Below, piece by piece: positions 1 to 11,640 of a stretch of DNA of 64,000 nucleotides. The translations under genes were made by a program, and so were the position numbers. This DNA comes from Dysidea avara (lineage: Eukaryota; Porifera; Demospongiae; Dictyoceratida; Dysideidae), in the NCBI RefSeq assembly GCF_963678975.1, contig NC_089279.1, positions 35,545,933-35,609,932 of the forward strand. Direction: 5' to 3'. The notes below the pieces were generated by a model. The model had not been told where the DNA came from, ran no database searches, and saw nothing but the letters and a program-made list of their open reading frames with translations. Numbering within the stretch: the stretch's first letter is position 1; every line of letters begins with the position of its first letter.

Positions 1-195
1 TGAGTGTGCGTGTACATGCATGCATGTGTGTATGTGTGTGCGTCGCATTGTGTGATGCAGCATAGTCTCACAGGATTCCAGGATTGATCTTTGGTAGTAT
101 CCTGTTGCTGTTGGTCTTTGAGCATGAAAATGTTACATTGCTCTAATCCACATAGGTGACCTGGTGTCAAGTGAGGAGTTAGCTATATAATGGGT
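1..195 (+). repeat. SINE-like repeat, partial
   Basis: This stretch matches, with many changes, the body of the SINE-like repeat at 38.9-39.4 kb. Shared blocks are a TTGCTGTTG...CTTTGAG stretch, a CATTGCTC stretch, an ACCTGGTGTCA stretch and ATGGGTAC. The 5' part has a degenerate B-box-like CCAGGATTGAT. It probably runs off the left edge of the window. No coding frame is supported. Confidence 0.45.
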
Positions 196-640
196 ACTGT
201 CAATGCACCAATGGTCCGGGCATATAAGGTTGGGGCGGACCATTTATGCTGTCATAAATGGTCCAGGCTGAACATAAATGGTCCACCTCCAGTCTGCCGT
301 GCATGCACCCGCTAATTAACTATGTTTCTCCAGCAACTGTCTGGATACTCCGCCAGTATTCGCTAACTGCTGAGGACGAACTGTCTCCAGACTTTGACTT
401 TGGTTAAGTTGGTAGTATAGTCAGGTATAATAGGTATTAGTTTTTGTCACTCAGTATAGCTAGTCACAGCACAAGTGGCTTAATTAGCTTTAGCATTGAC
501 TTTTATAACCCAGACCAGTTTTGCTCGGGTATAGGACCATTTTTGTTGTCACAGCTGGTCCGGCCGGACCGTTTATGCACCCGGACCAAATATTTTGTTA
601 CAGTACCTGGGGAACCAGCTGTCCATGTCTGACATAATCG
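196..640. repeat. GGTCC-rich repeat cluster
   Basis: Short blocks of the type ATGGTCC, GGACCATTTATG, ATAAATGGTCC and GGTCCGGCCGGACC recur in both orientations, and the last is a perfect palindrome. The arrangement suggests a small decayed transposable element or a composite of inverted copies. I found no clear terminal repeats or target duplication. The short reading frames here look accidental. Confidence 0.3.
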
Positions 641-1375
641 GTGTGGAGCTTCCACTGCACTAAACTCTATAAACATTACCACACACACACAAACACCACC
701 TGCACCATAGCAAGAGTAGATCTTCCTCTTCATGCTACATTGTAGTCGTTCAGTGTGTTCCTTACTTAAAACCATAAACTAGTTGCTCTGTATGACTCTT
801 CACAAACTGCTTCATGGTAGAGCTATATGTGCACTTTGTTGAATTTTAGTGCGCAAACTCTAATGTAAAACTACAATGTAAAGTAAATGCCAACAAGGTG
901 TGTGTACATGTAATGATTACAACACATTATAATCAGCCAGCAAATATTTGTTAATGATTTTCCATTAATTATACACCAGAAGATATATTCCCATTATTAA
1001 ATTGTTTTTTTTATGTATAACTGACTTTGTTAAGTGCATTACAATTGTAAAATAGATCAATTCTGTGTATGGTGAAGGTGTTAAAGGAGTACTTGTTTAA
1101 AAGCTGACCTTGAGCATTATAGTTTGTTAGTTGCTAAAGTGTTAAAACTTCAATTCCATTTCTGTATTCCACAATTCCATTCCAACGTTTGTAAACTGAC
1201 TGTTTTACTGGGTAGGTGTGATTATGAATATGTCAGCTAGAGGCTTTGTTTTTGTTTGTGTAGTATGCACACGTGTCCCATCTTTGCCTGTGAGATGTAA
1301 TACAGCCTCCTACAGGTTTATTAGCACTGACTTGTAGCACACAAGTGTCCCAGTGTGTGTGTGTGTAGTGTGGTG

Positions 1376-1638
1376 TAGTGCTGAGCGATAGTAAAAATTT
1401 TACTATTACGATAGTTACTCATTAAATATCGCGATAGTGAATACTATCCCGATAGTTTATGAAACACTTTGCTCTTAACAAAGTCTCAGTTGTACAGCTA
1501 TGATTTGTAGTCATATAGAAAGTTATTTTGCATGCACATTATCATAACTATCACGATAGTGATATCCCTACTATCGCGATAACGATAGTGATTTACTATT
1601 GCGATATATCACACTATCGATACTATTGCTCAGCCCTA
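1376..1638. mobile_element. hAT-type MITE with 8-bp target duplication
   Basis: The ends are TAGTGCTGAGCGATAGTA and, inverted, CTATTGCTCAGCCCTA. The element is flanked by the perfect 8-bp direct repeat GTGTGGTG (1368-1375 and 1639-1646). The interior is rich in CTATCGCGATAG-like blocks in both orientations and has no coding capacity. Ends of the form TAGGGCTGAGCGATA with 8-bp duplications are typical of non-autonomous hAT elements. The intact duplication suggests a fairly young insertion. Confidence 0.8.
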
Positions 1639-1730
1639 GTGTGGTGCACAAAAGTTTGCATATTTTTAAAATCCTAATACATACTACATAACTTATGGAT
1701 TGTTTTAATTGATTTTTTTCTTCCTAATAG

Positions 1731-2001
1731 ATGTGACATGAAATGTTTGATACGAGTACTGGCCACTCTCCTGTTATCACCGGTGCTAGTCTTCTTCTAC
1801 TGCTGTGTGCTACATGTGTATACTTTTGTAGAAGTGGGCAATGACTATTCCACACTCCTTCTGAAAGCATTTGAATTCACCAGTGAAGGCTTAACAGAAC
1901 TCTACCTTAGCTCACAAGTGCTGGGCTCGTGGGTGTATGTGACTATCTGTGTTTGTGTGTGGCCATTGTGGCTTGTAACTTGGAGTCTAAACTTCCAGTA
2001 A
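1731..2001 (+). CDS. Candidate last exon of a membrane protein (possibly GPAA1/Gaa1-like)
   Basis: An intron-like pyrimidine stretch ends in CCTAATAG at 1730. From there a frame runs open to a stop at 1999-2001, giving about 89 residues if entered with two bases carried over. The product has two hydrophobic segments (around VLATLLLSPVLVFFYCCVL and VTICVCVWPLWLVTW) separated by a polar stretch. The last hydrophobic helix, preceded by a GSW and ending in WPLWLVTW, loosely recalls from memory the C-terminus of the GPI-transamidase subunit GPAA1; I could not confirm this. No upstream exons were recognised, since the 1376-1638 MITE and other repeats fill the preceding DNA. It could also be a chance frame behind a good acceptor. 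Confidence 0.35.
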
Positions 2002-2890
2002 AATATACTACACAACTAGGAATTAGTTTTGTATATCTCTAATAGAGCAGTCAACAATTGTACAGTGATGATCAGATACTGTAAATTCATTACTTGTGTA
2101 TTAGTGAACATTTCCAAGGAATTTGCATTGTGGCAATGCTATTTGTGAAACCAAGTTTGTGAGGAGGCATGTTTTAACAAGAGAGTTGTGAACTGGTAGT
2201 AGTTTGCGTATGTGACTTTGTGTGGCCACACCTTCACCTGTGAAACATGGTACAGCCACCTGCAGGTTACTAGTCCTGCCCCAGGAGGATTTTCCTGTAG
2301 TAACTCCTATCACCTGAGCAGTGCACAGGTACATGTGACTATGTATACAGTGGCCTAAGGATTTGCTTTGTGTGTGTGTGTGTGTGCGTGCGGCGTGTGT
2401 GTGTGTATGTGTGTGGTGTGGGGTTGAGTGGTACTGGTATTTTCTACTTGTAGTTATTGCAGTGAGGTGACCTTCCATGTCATGTAGTAACACCAATAGA
2501 CGTTTAAAAGGCCGGTTAGGTAGCACTAGAAATTGCCACTGTATTACAAAAATATTGCTTTGGTACAACGTAAGTGTCCGATATTTTTGAAATGAAATGT
2601 GTTGTATAAAAATTTGTTTAATGCAGAGTTAAAAGTGTTGAAAGACACTAAACGGTATTGCGGTATTTTCAAAATGGCCATGATACTTAGTATTGCTCAT
2701 CATAATTTTGTGTATGGGTGATGATATTAAAATATTGTCCAACCCAGGTGTAGCATATTAGTGAACAATCCCAAGGAGTTTGTAAAACCAGGAGGTGCAT
2801 GTTTTAACAAGTGTGTTGTCAACTGTGTGTGATGGTACCTTGGCTGCCCACACCTTCACCAGGATTTACATTGCATGTATATGATATTGC
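2002..2890. other. No gene seen; GT microsatellite
   Basis: Contains a (GT)n-rich tract near 2368-2420 and two diverged copies of a short unit (TGTTTTAACAAG...GTTGT, near 2170 and 2800). The long minus-strand frame across 2101-2568 is a product of the GT tract and has no recognisable protein features. Confidence 0.4.
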
Positions 2891-2894
2891 ATGT

Positions 2895-3395
2895 ACCGTA
2901 TATGACCGTATAGAAGCCCGGGCGTTTATTTCCTATAAATCATTTTTGACCCGGCGTTTAAACAAGACCGGCGTTAATTTGGACCCGGGCGTTTATTTCT
3001 TACTAGCCACTCGTTGAGAATGACAGGTGCCAATACAAGTACCTACGAAATACGAAATCCATAGCCCATCACGTACATAAACCCATTTGGACTCCTCTGC
3101 TGGGTGAAACATTGGAAGTTGGGCGGAAAGATGACAATGACCACGATAAATACGCTATGGCCATCACCAGAAGAGAAGGCATAGTCGAACAAGACAAGAC
3201 ACCTAGACTGGTGACGAGACATCACTGTATAGTTAGCAGCTGACACAAGTTTAGAACCCCTTTCAGTGCATATCATTAGCACCCCGGCGTTTAAATGAGC
3301 CCGGGCGTTTATTATGACAGTCCCCTAGCTGTACCCGGTGTATATTTGAGCCCCTGCGTGTATTTGAGCCCGGCTTTAATACGGTCATATACGGT
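2895..3395. mobile_element. MITE with perfect 17-bp inverted ends, carrying a host-gene fragment
   Basis: ACCGTATATGACCGTAT at 2895-2911 is matched by its exact reverse complement at 3379-3395. A 4-bp direct repeat ATGT (2891-2894, 3396-3399) flanks the element. Subterminal blocks of the form CCCGGGCGTTTATT repeat inside both ends. The middle (about 3010-3235) encodes a piece of a HIRAN-like protein, listed separately. No transposase is present, so it would have to be mobilised in trans. Confidence 0.75.
3010..3237 (+). pseudogene. HIRAN-like domain fragment inside a MITE
   Basis: The plus-strand frame reads ...CQYKYLRNTKSIAHHVHKPI... and then WTPLLGETLEVGRKDDNDHD followed by KYAMAI. This fits the pattern H-x-[YH]-x-x-x-W-T-P-x-x-G-E-x-L-x-x-x-R-x-x-x-N-x-x-D-x-Y-A-x-A-[IV] known from HIRAN-like domains in many invertebrate proteins of unknown role. 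The family's usual continuation, a GHVPR-like motif, is absent; the frame ends in a stop near 3235. The fragment lies wholly inside the inverted ends of the MITE, so it is best read as captured host coding sequence, not a working gene. Confidence 0.55.
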
Positions 3396-3867
3396 ATGTG
3401 TAGTGTGTGTGTAGTGTGAACTATATCCTATTAGTATTACTAGCTGACCACCCACATGGTGTGTACCAATCACTGCTCCATTTTAGAGTCATTTGAGCAG
3501 TGTTTAGTTTTGTGAATATCAGCCACATAAGGTGTCACACACCATAGCCACCTCAAGGGTATAAGGTCTAGTGTCATGTTATAATCTGGTGACTTGGGTA
3601 ATAACATTCATTGGTAATCAAGCTAATCTGATTGGTTAACTGTCTACATTTTGGTGGAAATATAATCTGGTTATCTGAAGCCTCTAGGTGTCTGTTCTTT
3701 GGGTGACAGACCTTCACTAAATGCACAACCAAGTAAATGTCCAGTTTCATAATTCAATGATTGTTCTTTTCTGGTATATAAATCAACATGTGTTAAAAAT
3801 TTTACAATATAGAGATATATACTTAAAGCATACTAAGTATGCGTTGTGTGTTATACAGTGTTGTAAG

Positions 3868-6822
3868 TTAGTGTTGTAATAGTGCACAGATTGATTGTTG
3901 GGGTGGTACAAAGCATTTATAGGTCAGGGACTCCGAGGGGGTTGACTTGTGTGGACTGGCTAGTGATTGCTTGACGCACCTTGCCCACTTGTGTGTGCAC
4001 ACATTGTCACACGGGTTTCTACAGCTCTGTACCAAATTGTCACAATGTCGTGGCTCTTCCACACTTGCTGTTTCATTGAGGTACATGCATGCTCTACAAC
4101 TGGTGGTGACGCAGCCTGGCTGCCCAGGTCTATATGAAAACAATTATGTTATGTTATCATAACTTATTCTCCTTACATTTTACAAATCTGTTTTTGTCTA
4201 TTGGAGCATCGCTGATATGAGCACTCTTCTGGGCACTTCTCAATTATTTCTTCTGCACATTATTAATTATTAGACAGTAATACACAGTGCCTTCTCACCA
4301 TGCATGGCCATGAAGGGTGAGGATGAGATCTGACATGTAGTGCCTAAAGCAGTCAAGAACAGTGTTATTATTTCGGTATGTGTTATAGACAATTTGTTGA
4401 TTGCTCACATTCTTCAGCTTCAGGACAGTTTTTACATATTTCAGAACAGCTGTCCAATGATTTATATGGCCTCTGCACACCACTGGGACTGAGTGTCACA
4501 GCATATAATGTTATTGTCAAAATTCATTGTCTAATGATCACCTACCTGTGGTTGTATAAGCAGACAAACACTTCCACTTCACTCCACTCTGTCAGACCCT
4601 CGACTGCTTGGCATATGCTCTGTCCACACCCCATCTTTCTAACTGATGCCAACACAAGCTAAATTGTGATACAGTGAGATGACTTAGACAACTATTATAA
4701 CCTAATTTAGCAACCAAGACCACCTCGTTATAACAACCATGCCAAGTAGGCCCCAAAAGTAGCTATGGTTTGACTCCATGGCCTTGTTAACAACACCATG
4801 CCCATTTGTGGATTGTGTTGGGTATGTATGTGCTTTGAAGTAATGGTTATACAGTGACTCCTCTTAAGATTACTTCTCAATGGTGGACCCCATTTGGACA
4901 TATGTCAAGTTTGTCAATCACTAGTGCTACTAACTCTGAATTGAAGGAACCCAATATGTCCATCTTAGAGAGGTTCCACTGTGTTACTAATACTATACTA
5001 CCTGTTTGTACTGGTCACAGCTCTTCCCAGACTTGCAGTGGTTACAGTAGTAGTTGTAGTGTTCTCCCTCTGAATACCACTTAGTTATTGTGTCATTGTA
5101 GTCCACACTGCTTCCTTGGGTGAATTGTATGTTTTCTCCATAGCCAGCAGGGCTGTGTGTGAGTGTGCAGCTCTCTGCGTACAACTGTGCTTGTCTTGCT
5201 AACTCATCGTCCCATCTCTGTAAAGTAACAACAAGGTGATAACCACACGAGACATATGGTGGCAGAGAGAGAGAGAGAGATGTCAGCTTGTAAAAGGATT
5301 ATAAGTGTCCGTTATGGTTGTATGTTTTGACATGATGTGAGCTAGTGGTAGAGTGACTATGATGCAATATGATAGCTCACTCCTACTAAGTGTCTTACCA
5401 ATGTTGTCATGTCGATAGCCTTAGGAGTGACTGATCCCCTTAATAGTCTGTGTAGGTTGATAATGTGAGACCTGTTCATTTGTGATGTTGTAGCTCCTGT
5501 CAAAATGTAATGTGACAGTGTATAATCTGTTACTGATCTGTTACTGATACCGTATCATACTCCAACTACACTGTTTACTCAATTCCCATCACTTTAAAGG
5601 ACCTTCAAACTAACAGAATCAAGTAAACAGGTCCCCATAACAAAGACTAAGTTTATAAATTAAGCAAGTCAAATAATTTATGTATGATAATATTCTAAAA
5701 ATAGATTATTATTTTTAAGTGCTTTGTTATTATAGTACTAAGTGTCTGCATTCTTCTCATATTGTCCATGAATATGGCCAGCAAACATGTACATGATAAC
5801 TAACTAAGGGCTACTCACCCACAGTCTGTTCTGTCTCCTTAGACTTGCAGTCACCTAAAAGACAGAATGATTTGTCATGGCACATGACAACAAAATGACC
5901 AAAAACAGGCTGTAATAGTGGCATCATTAATTTATTATAATACTTACAATCAGAGTCAACAATCTCAGGACATTTGTTGCAAATGACATCACAGCCATCC
6001 TGTATCTGGTAAGGTCTTCTAGCTCTAATGTCTACTCTATAAGGACACAGGATTTCTCATGTGAATAACAGTTATGATAATAGCATGACAAGCCATATTA
6101 ATGGTTTTATAAAAGTCTGACAGGATTGTAACGAGTTTAACATGTGTTACCAATGATGTTTCTGATTTTCTGGTCCCTGTATGCTTCATGTGGTATGTGT
6201 GTCAACTCACTCTTTCTCATAATAACACTTGATAACAATTGTAGTGTAGTCTTCAGTGGGGCCAGCCACATAAGGACACCAAGCTGTAGCACAGCCTACC
6301 TGTCTGTTCATTGCCCATACAGCCTATATAGGAAGGATGGGTAGCCATTATAGGGTGTGTGGTTATGCTAGAGTACTCACCTGTGAGTAATGACTGCATG
6401 TCTTTCCCGGACTACACTTGTTGCAATAGTAATCATAATCTGTGCCTTCACTAAACCACTTCTGTACCATGGCCTCATAGTCTAGTTTCTGTATACTGGT
6501 AATGTGTACATTTGCTCCACTAGAGCTGTGTTGGTCTCCAGCACAGGATAGCACATCATCTTCAGCCAGGCTAGCTAGCTCATCACTCCACACCTGTTAA
6601 GTATACTGTAATAATTACATTAGGCATGCTTGGTGATGTACTGATGTGTTAAGAGGTTATCCAGCTTACCATTTCTCCCATGTTAACAGCAGAAGGTTGT
6701 ACAACACCCCTCAGAGAGTTATGTGCTCTTACAATATCAGTCTTGTCAAAATCAGTTAGCTGGATGACAGTGTCTTGACCAAAAGCAGACCAAGCACAGA
6801 GCAGTAGAAGAAACAGCATCAT
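3868..6822 (-). CDS. Secreted two-domain CAP/CRISP-type protein, with a stop at one splice junction
   Basis: Exons (minus strand): 6822-6670, 6593-6381, 6323-6211, 6036-5948, 5854-5819, 5496-5399, 5217-5002, 4658-4546, 4488-4409, 4252-4177, 4129-3868. All borders are GT/AG and phases agree throughout. Exon 1 gives a signal peptide (MMLFLLLLCAWSAFGQ), then the first CAP domain (HNSLRGVVQPSA..., VWSDELA, YDYYCNKC, VWAMNRQVGC). After short Cys-rich exons a second CAP domain follows (LHRLLRGSVTP, WDDELARQAQLYAESC, GYGENIQ, YNYYCNHC, MGCGQSICQ), then a Cys-rich tail. CAP proteins act outside the cell, many as lipid- or protein-binding effectors. Domain 2 keeps the His and GEN motif of the CAP cavity; domain 1 has GAN. 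Joining exon 9 (last base T) to exon 10 (first bases AA) makes a TAA codon, which would end the protein at 370 residues without its tail. Exon 10 is otherwise exactly as long (76 nt) as its counterpart in the neighbouring gene. Start chosen at the first ATG giving the signal peptide. Confidence 0.8.
5262..5281. repeat. (GA)n microsatellite in a CAP-gene intron
   Basis: A pure GA dinucleotide run of about nine units lies in the intron between exons 6 and 7 of the two-domain CAP gene. Confidence 0.7.
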
Positions 6823-7644
6823 CTTGACAAACAAGTTACACAAATTGAGCTATGTCACAAGATTTGTGGCCTTAAATAGTGTCTGTGTGTGCACATGACC
6901 AAATATTGCATGTGGTATTTGTGTGGCTTCATTGTTTCACAATATTTACTGCTGTATTCTTCAACTAGTGAAATACACTTATAAATACCGCCCATTTGCT
7001 TGAAATTCATACAGCTATCCCTAAATGTATTACCTGTACAGCCAATGGGTGATAATGTAAGAGCAAGAGTTGAGAGTTTTTAACTCTTGGTAAGAGGCCA
7101 AATTTCAAATAGTTCTAACTATATCTATCAGTATATTTTAGTGTGTACTAAAAGATTTAATGGGTGGGGTTGATTAGGTCGCTAACAAATTGTCAATATT
7201 TTCCTCTAGTGTTCACCACCTGGCAGACGTGCAGGTGTTACCTTAATACAACAAAGAACTATTCACCCATTCATATACACACTATTCATTATACACCACC
7301 AACAGTTGAACATTGTTTATGCAAACAAATAATAATCTTTGAAGTGTTTTATTAGGAAAAAATTGAATTGTACCAAGTCTCCTAAGTCTTGATGATGCCG
7401 CACAAAAAGAGAAACTTTGTAAAAACTGATATAAGATGTTTAGGGTAAAAAATAATGGCTTTTAAGGTTGCCTGTTTGATACAGTATCACACATGTACTA
7501 CATGGCCTTATGAAAAGGTATTACTAATGTCGTACTTTTGGTTCCCAGCTGTGATTCACTGTACAACATATAGCTAATGTGACTGATTAGCTGTAGTATT
7601 AAAAATGCATGTGTTATGAAAATGTCACAATCTTTGTCCTGACA

Positions 7645-7835
7645 TGGTTAATGAGGTCATGAAGTACACCTTAGCTATGTTTGGGACCTACTTGACATGG
7701 TCACTATAATGAGATGGTCTTATTAATGAGGTCATGGAAGTACACCTTAGCTATGTGACCACTACAATGAGGTGGTCTTATTAATGAGTACATCTTAGCT
7801 ATGTTTGGGACCTACTTGACATGGTCACTACAAGA
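7645..7835. repeat. Imperfect tandem repeat, about three units
   Basis: Blocks TTAATGAGGTCATG, GTACACCTTAGCTATGT, TTTGGGACCTACTTGACATGG and TCACTA..AATGAGATGGTC recur in the same order about three times, with one or two blocks missing in the middle unit. It lies between the two CAP genes. No function is evident. Confidence 0.65.
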
Positions 7836-8139
7836 GGTGTTTACTACTGACAAACCTTTTCACCCTAAGTGGTATGTAGCTAATGCTTGGTAGTACATTA
7901 AGTATGTCAACGTTAAGAGAACACAATTGCAATTATTCACAATATACACAAAAGGGATAAATACAAAAATGGGTACAAAGCAGTTCTTCAGTTTGTAACA
8001 CAATGTAGCTGCTGGAGAAGAGTTCATGACAACGGAAGCTCCAACTACACAGGTAGTTATCTAGCTATTAAAAAGTAAACACAGAAAACAGTCAAATTAA
8101 AAGTTTCTTTAGTGGGTCCACAATAGCTAAGAGGGTCAA

Positions 8140-9655
8140 TTACTTTGGAGGAATATGGCACTTGAAGTACTTCATGTGGTGAAGACGTCTATTATTCTAA
8201 AATATTAAACAATTACAGTTAACTAGTGTACTTATGTACTACTCTACACTCACAGGATATGCTGGTCTTTCAAAATTGTCTTTAATACAATGTGTCCAGT
8301 TGCTTAGACAATTTCTGTTACGCCAGTCACGGCACATCTTGTCATGGCAACCTGGTGGCATAATCCTATTATGTTTATCAAAGTAGCACACTTTGCAGTT
8401 GGTGATGACACAGGTGTCGCCAGTCTTATGAGAAGGCCTATAAAACAACATTAATTTTTAGTCTTGCCCCATGATACAGTGTATATCCATGAGATATGGA
8501 CTGGTAACAACTGCTGTATGTACATGAACGACAACGTGTTAGCCAATTCACAACTTACAGTTGTTATACAACTCACATGCTGCAAGCTTTATCGAAGAAC
8601 TTGTTTCTTTTAGGTGAAGTACAGTACTCAATATTACAAATAGGTGGACACCCTGTGAGTATACAATATGTTAGTGCATAATCTGTACCCTAAGTATGGC
8701 TTTACTTTCAATGAAATGTTTTTCAGCGTCATACTCTGGGTTAGGCAGTCTTATTATAGGAGGACGCTTTACATATGAACCTATACAATGTCATACAAAT
8801 AATTTGATAATTTTGAGTACCTACTGACATTGAGGATCCTCAGGACATTTAGTACAGATGTCAACTGGAGAGTCATAAGGACGTGAGCTGGTGGAAAACC
8901 TAAAAGTGATATGATAAAATTCACATACTTCATTGAATCAATGTACAACATTTCTCAATAATTTTTGACCACAAGACTACTAGATTCAGACCACTGCAAT
9001 TACTCCAATACCACAGCACAAATTACATTTGATGACTGTATGGTTACACTGAAGACCACTAAACCTTTTATCATAAATGCAGACAAACACCATGGGGTGT
9101 AGTTCCATTGTGTTCTCAGAGTTACCCATACAGTCTTGTATTGCACACCCAACAGTTGTAGCTTCAGCAGTCAACAACTACAGTGTATTGTGTAGTGTAA
9201 CTATTATGATCATAGTAACACTACCTGTTTGATCCTCTTGCATTTCCCAAAATCACAAGTGTCACAGTAATAATTGTAGTGTATAGTTTGTCCTTCCCAC
9301 TGACTGATCAAGTTGGGAATGCTATAAGATGGTCCCTCCCCAATGGCTATATTAGCACCAAATTCATCAATGCCCTGCAACTCCTCCTCTCTAAACATTG
9401 GGTTGATGCTGCTACACTGACTAGCATACAACTGAGCTGCTATAGCTAATTCATCACTCCATTCCTATAGAGCTGTTTGGCTACACGATAGACTACAACT
9501 ATTATACTCACCAGGTCTGGCATAGTTGTAGCAGGAGGCTGCACATTCTGTCTTATCTTGTTGTGAAGTGAGACAATTATAGACTTCTCTTCTACAGAGA
9601 ATTCTACTGCAGTTGAAGTTGTCACCACCAGCAACACCAACAACAAGGACCTCAT
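8140..9655 (-). CDS. Secreted single-domain CAP/CRISP-type protein
   Basis: Seven exons (minus strand): 9655-9512, 9464-9225, 9177-9065, 8899-8829, 8652-8577, 8437-8254, 8196-8140, giving 294 residues. A signal peptide (MRSLLLVLLVVTTSTA) is followed by a CAP domain with SLHNKIRQNVQPPA, EWSDELAIAAQLYASQC, IHYNYYCDTC and TVGCAIQDC, then a Cys-rich C-terminal region ending in the short final exon KYFKCHIPPK. Exon 3 is 113 nt, the same length and phase as the matching exons of both domains in the neighbouring gene, so the two genes are tandem duplicates. The usual GEN motif of the CAP cavity is GAN here and the partner histidine is not obvious, so any activity depending on those residues is doubtful. 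The C-terminal tail has a dense Cys pattern, as in CRISP-type hinge/lid regions, but cannot be assigned to a named domain by eye. Confidence 0.85.
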
Positions 9656-9699
9656 CTTCTCTCAGCCACCAACTGTTTACAAGGATAGTCCCCATCTGT

Positions 9700-11300
9700 T
9701 ATATGTGGTAGTTATTGCACATGTACAGCTTCATGGTGTAGAGACAGGTTGGGCAAGGTGTCTAGCTATAATCACATTCCTTAACCATGTAAAGCTTGTA
9801 AGAGTGTGTGCTGTTCTTGAGGAAACTGTCAGGTAATGGCAATAGTGGAGTACAGTACACACACTATTCAGTCTATGATGTGTAAAACCAATTAAGAAAA
9901 AGAGTACAAGAAAGTAAGAGTACAACTTGGTAAAATATAGCAAGACTGTGCAAGTCTTTCAAAATGCAATAACCAGGCAAAACATATCACAGACTAAAAT
10001 TGATCTTTAAAGTAAATCTTGTAAGTATATGTTTTAGTAGCAAATGTGGATAAGCAGAAAATATGCATAATTGTTGAGCAGTGAAAGTACATACGTACAA
10101 TGAACAGCATTACATAAGGACTATATAGTGTCAAGCAAAATAAAAGGCATAATAGGCTAGAGTGCTATACAAAGTGACTGTTCTATTAGATAGTATCAAT
10201 TTAAGGAACTAGCTCTTGCACTCCATTAGGATTTTTAAGGAAATTAAGATCCATAAATATCCTCCTAATATACTGGCAGTGAAAAGTGAAATACTCTAAC
10301 AGAGTATTCACTGATTAAAATGTCCCAAGAATGTTGTAAAAAAATGTAGTTAACCTATCCAGGAGCATAATACAAGCATGATGGGAACACTGAAGAGCAT
10401 AACAGGTCAAGTTTTGCTGAAAGCATTTTAAGCAAAATTTTGAGCAAAGGTGACTCAGGCCTACCAAATGTTACAAGTCCCATTGAATGGCACCAAACCT
10501 GCTATGTTGCCCTAGTATATGTGACACATATATTTATAACTGAGAATTATTGTGGTATAAAAATTTGCAGTTTTTCAAAAGCACATTTTTTCGTTTGATC
10601 TCTCAGTAAAACAGTCTTATGTTCTTACTAAATTCTTCAATGTGTTCACAGGGACATAAACTGAATTTTTAAGGAATTTCCACTTCCTATAGTTTTGAAT
10701 GTGAAGATAATGAGGTCTCACTCTGACAATCCCAGCTGTTGACAGCTTTCAAACACGTAGTTTTAGTAGAGTGTATAGAGGTGATGTATCAAGAATTACC
10801 ATGGTGACCGCTTCCTCCATGTTAAATATTAATACCTTCACATATGTGTAACCAGACAATAAACAAGTTACCAGACAAAGCCAACTACAGGTGCGTGTCA
10901 GTATAGGTCCACATATATAATTGCACCAAAGTGGTATATACATATAAATGCTGGTTCTGGAGGTCTGTCATAGAGTGAAAACTCTTGTACATGGATATGC
11001 ACTGGTGTTTGCAATACAATATTAAATGCTTTATATATATGCATGCATGAATGATGATGCATGGGCTGTGTTTTTACAATATTCTGTTGTTTTCCTTACT
11101 AGGTATTTGTCATGCCTTAGCATTTATATGACTTACCAAATGTTGTGCAGATTTGTGAGCCATGCAGATGATATGGAAATATATGCATTGCAGCAATACT
11201 AACTTCAGTTGCCTAGATCATCTGCATAATCTGCAGCAGGATCCTCTGAATTCATGGCTCTCTGACTCTAATATTATCATCAGAATGTCTAATATTGGCT
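9700..11300. other. No gene seen
   Basis: AT-rich DNA upstream of the CAP genes. No reading frame shows splice-bounded coding character or a known domain. A TTCTATTAGA-type motif of the repeat group described at 19 and 37 kb occurs near 10170. Confidence 0.4.
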
Positions 11301-11324
11301 CTTGTCAAAAGTTATGATGAATTG

Positions 11325-11640
11325 TATGCAAGGGCTGCGGAGAAGGAGGGGAGTAAGGGGGGCTGTAGCCCCTGTCAAAAATATTATTGAAGGGGCTTAC
11401 TAATACAACAGTCAAACCAATATTAATAGTACTCTGATAAACTGCTAAAATCACTCCCAGATTTAATCTCAGAAGGCCTAATTTTCAAAATTTCTGGGGG
11501 CATGCTCCCAGATCCCCCAAGATTAGCATGCCGCGCACTAAAACATGCGAGAAAACATGTTATCCCCTAGATAAGCCTAGCTACACCTCTGCATCCCCTC
11601 CCCTTAAATAACTACTTGTCGCATGTCCCACAAGATCCAA
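11325..11640. repeat. Dispersed repeat with GGGGGCATGCTCCC-type block
   Basis: Contains the blocks AATACAACAGTCAAACC, ACTGCTAAAATCACTCCCAG, CTCAGAAGGCCTAATTTTC and TGGGGGCATGCTCCC followed by CAGATCCCCCAAGATTAGC. The same blocks in the same order recur near 56.38-56.59 kb and in part near 13.22-13.32, 37.44-37.57 and 38.58-38.65 kb. It is flanked by purine-rich sequence (GCTGCGGAGAAGGAGGGG) resembling the ends of neighbouring MITEs. Non-coding. Confidence 0.5.

Noticed and set aside
503-775. Minus-strand reading frame of 90 codons
   Set aside because: Lies in GGTCC-rich repeat sequence, has no domain and no splice or start context.
1738-1800. Assigning the gene symbol GPAA1 to the 1.7-2.0 kb exon
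   Set aside because: The resemblance is from memory and limited to the last hydrophobic helix; no upstream exon supports it.
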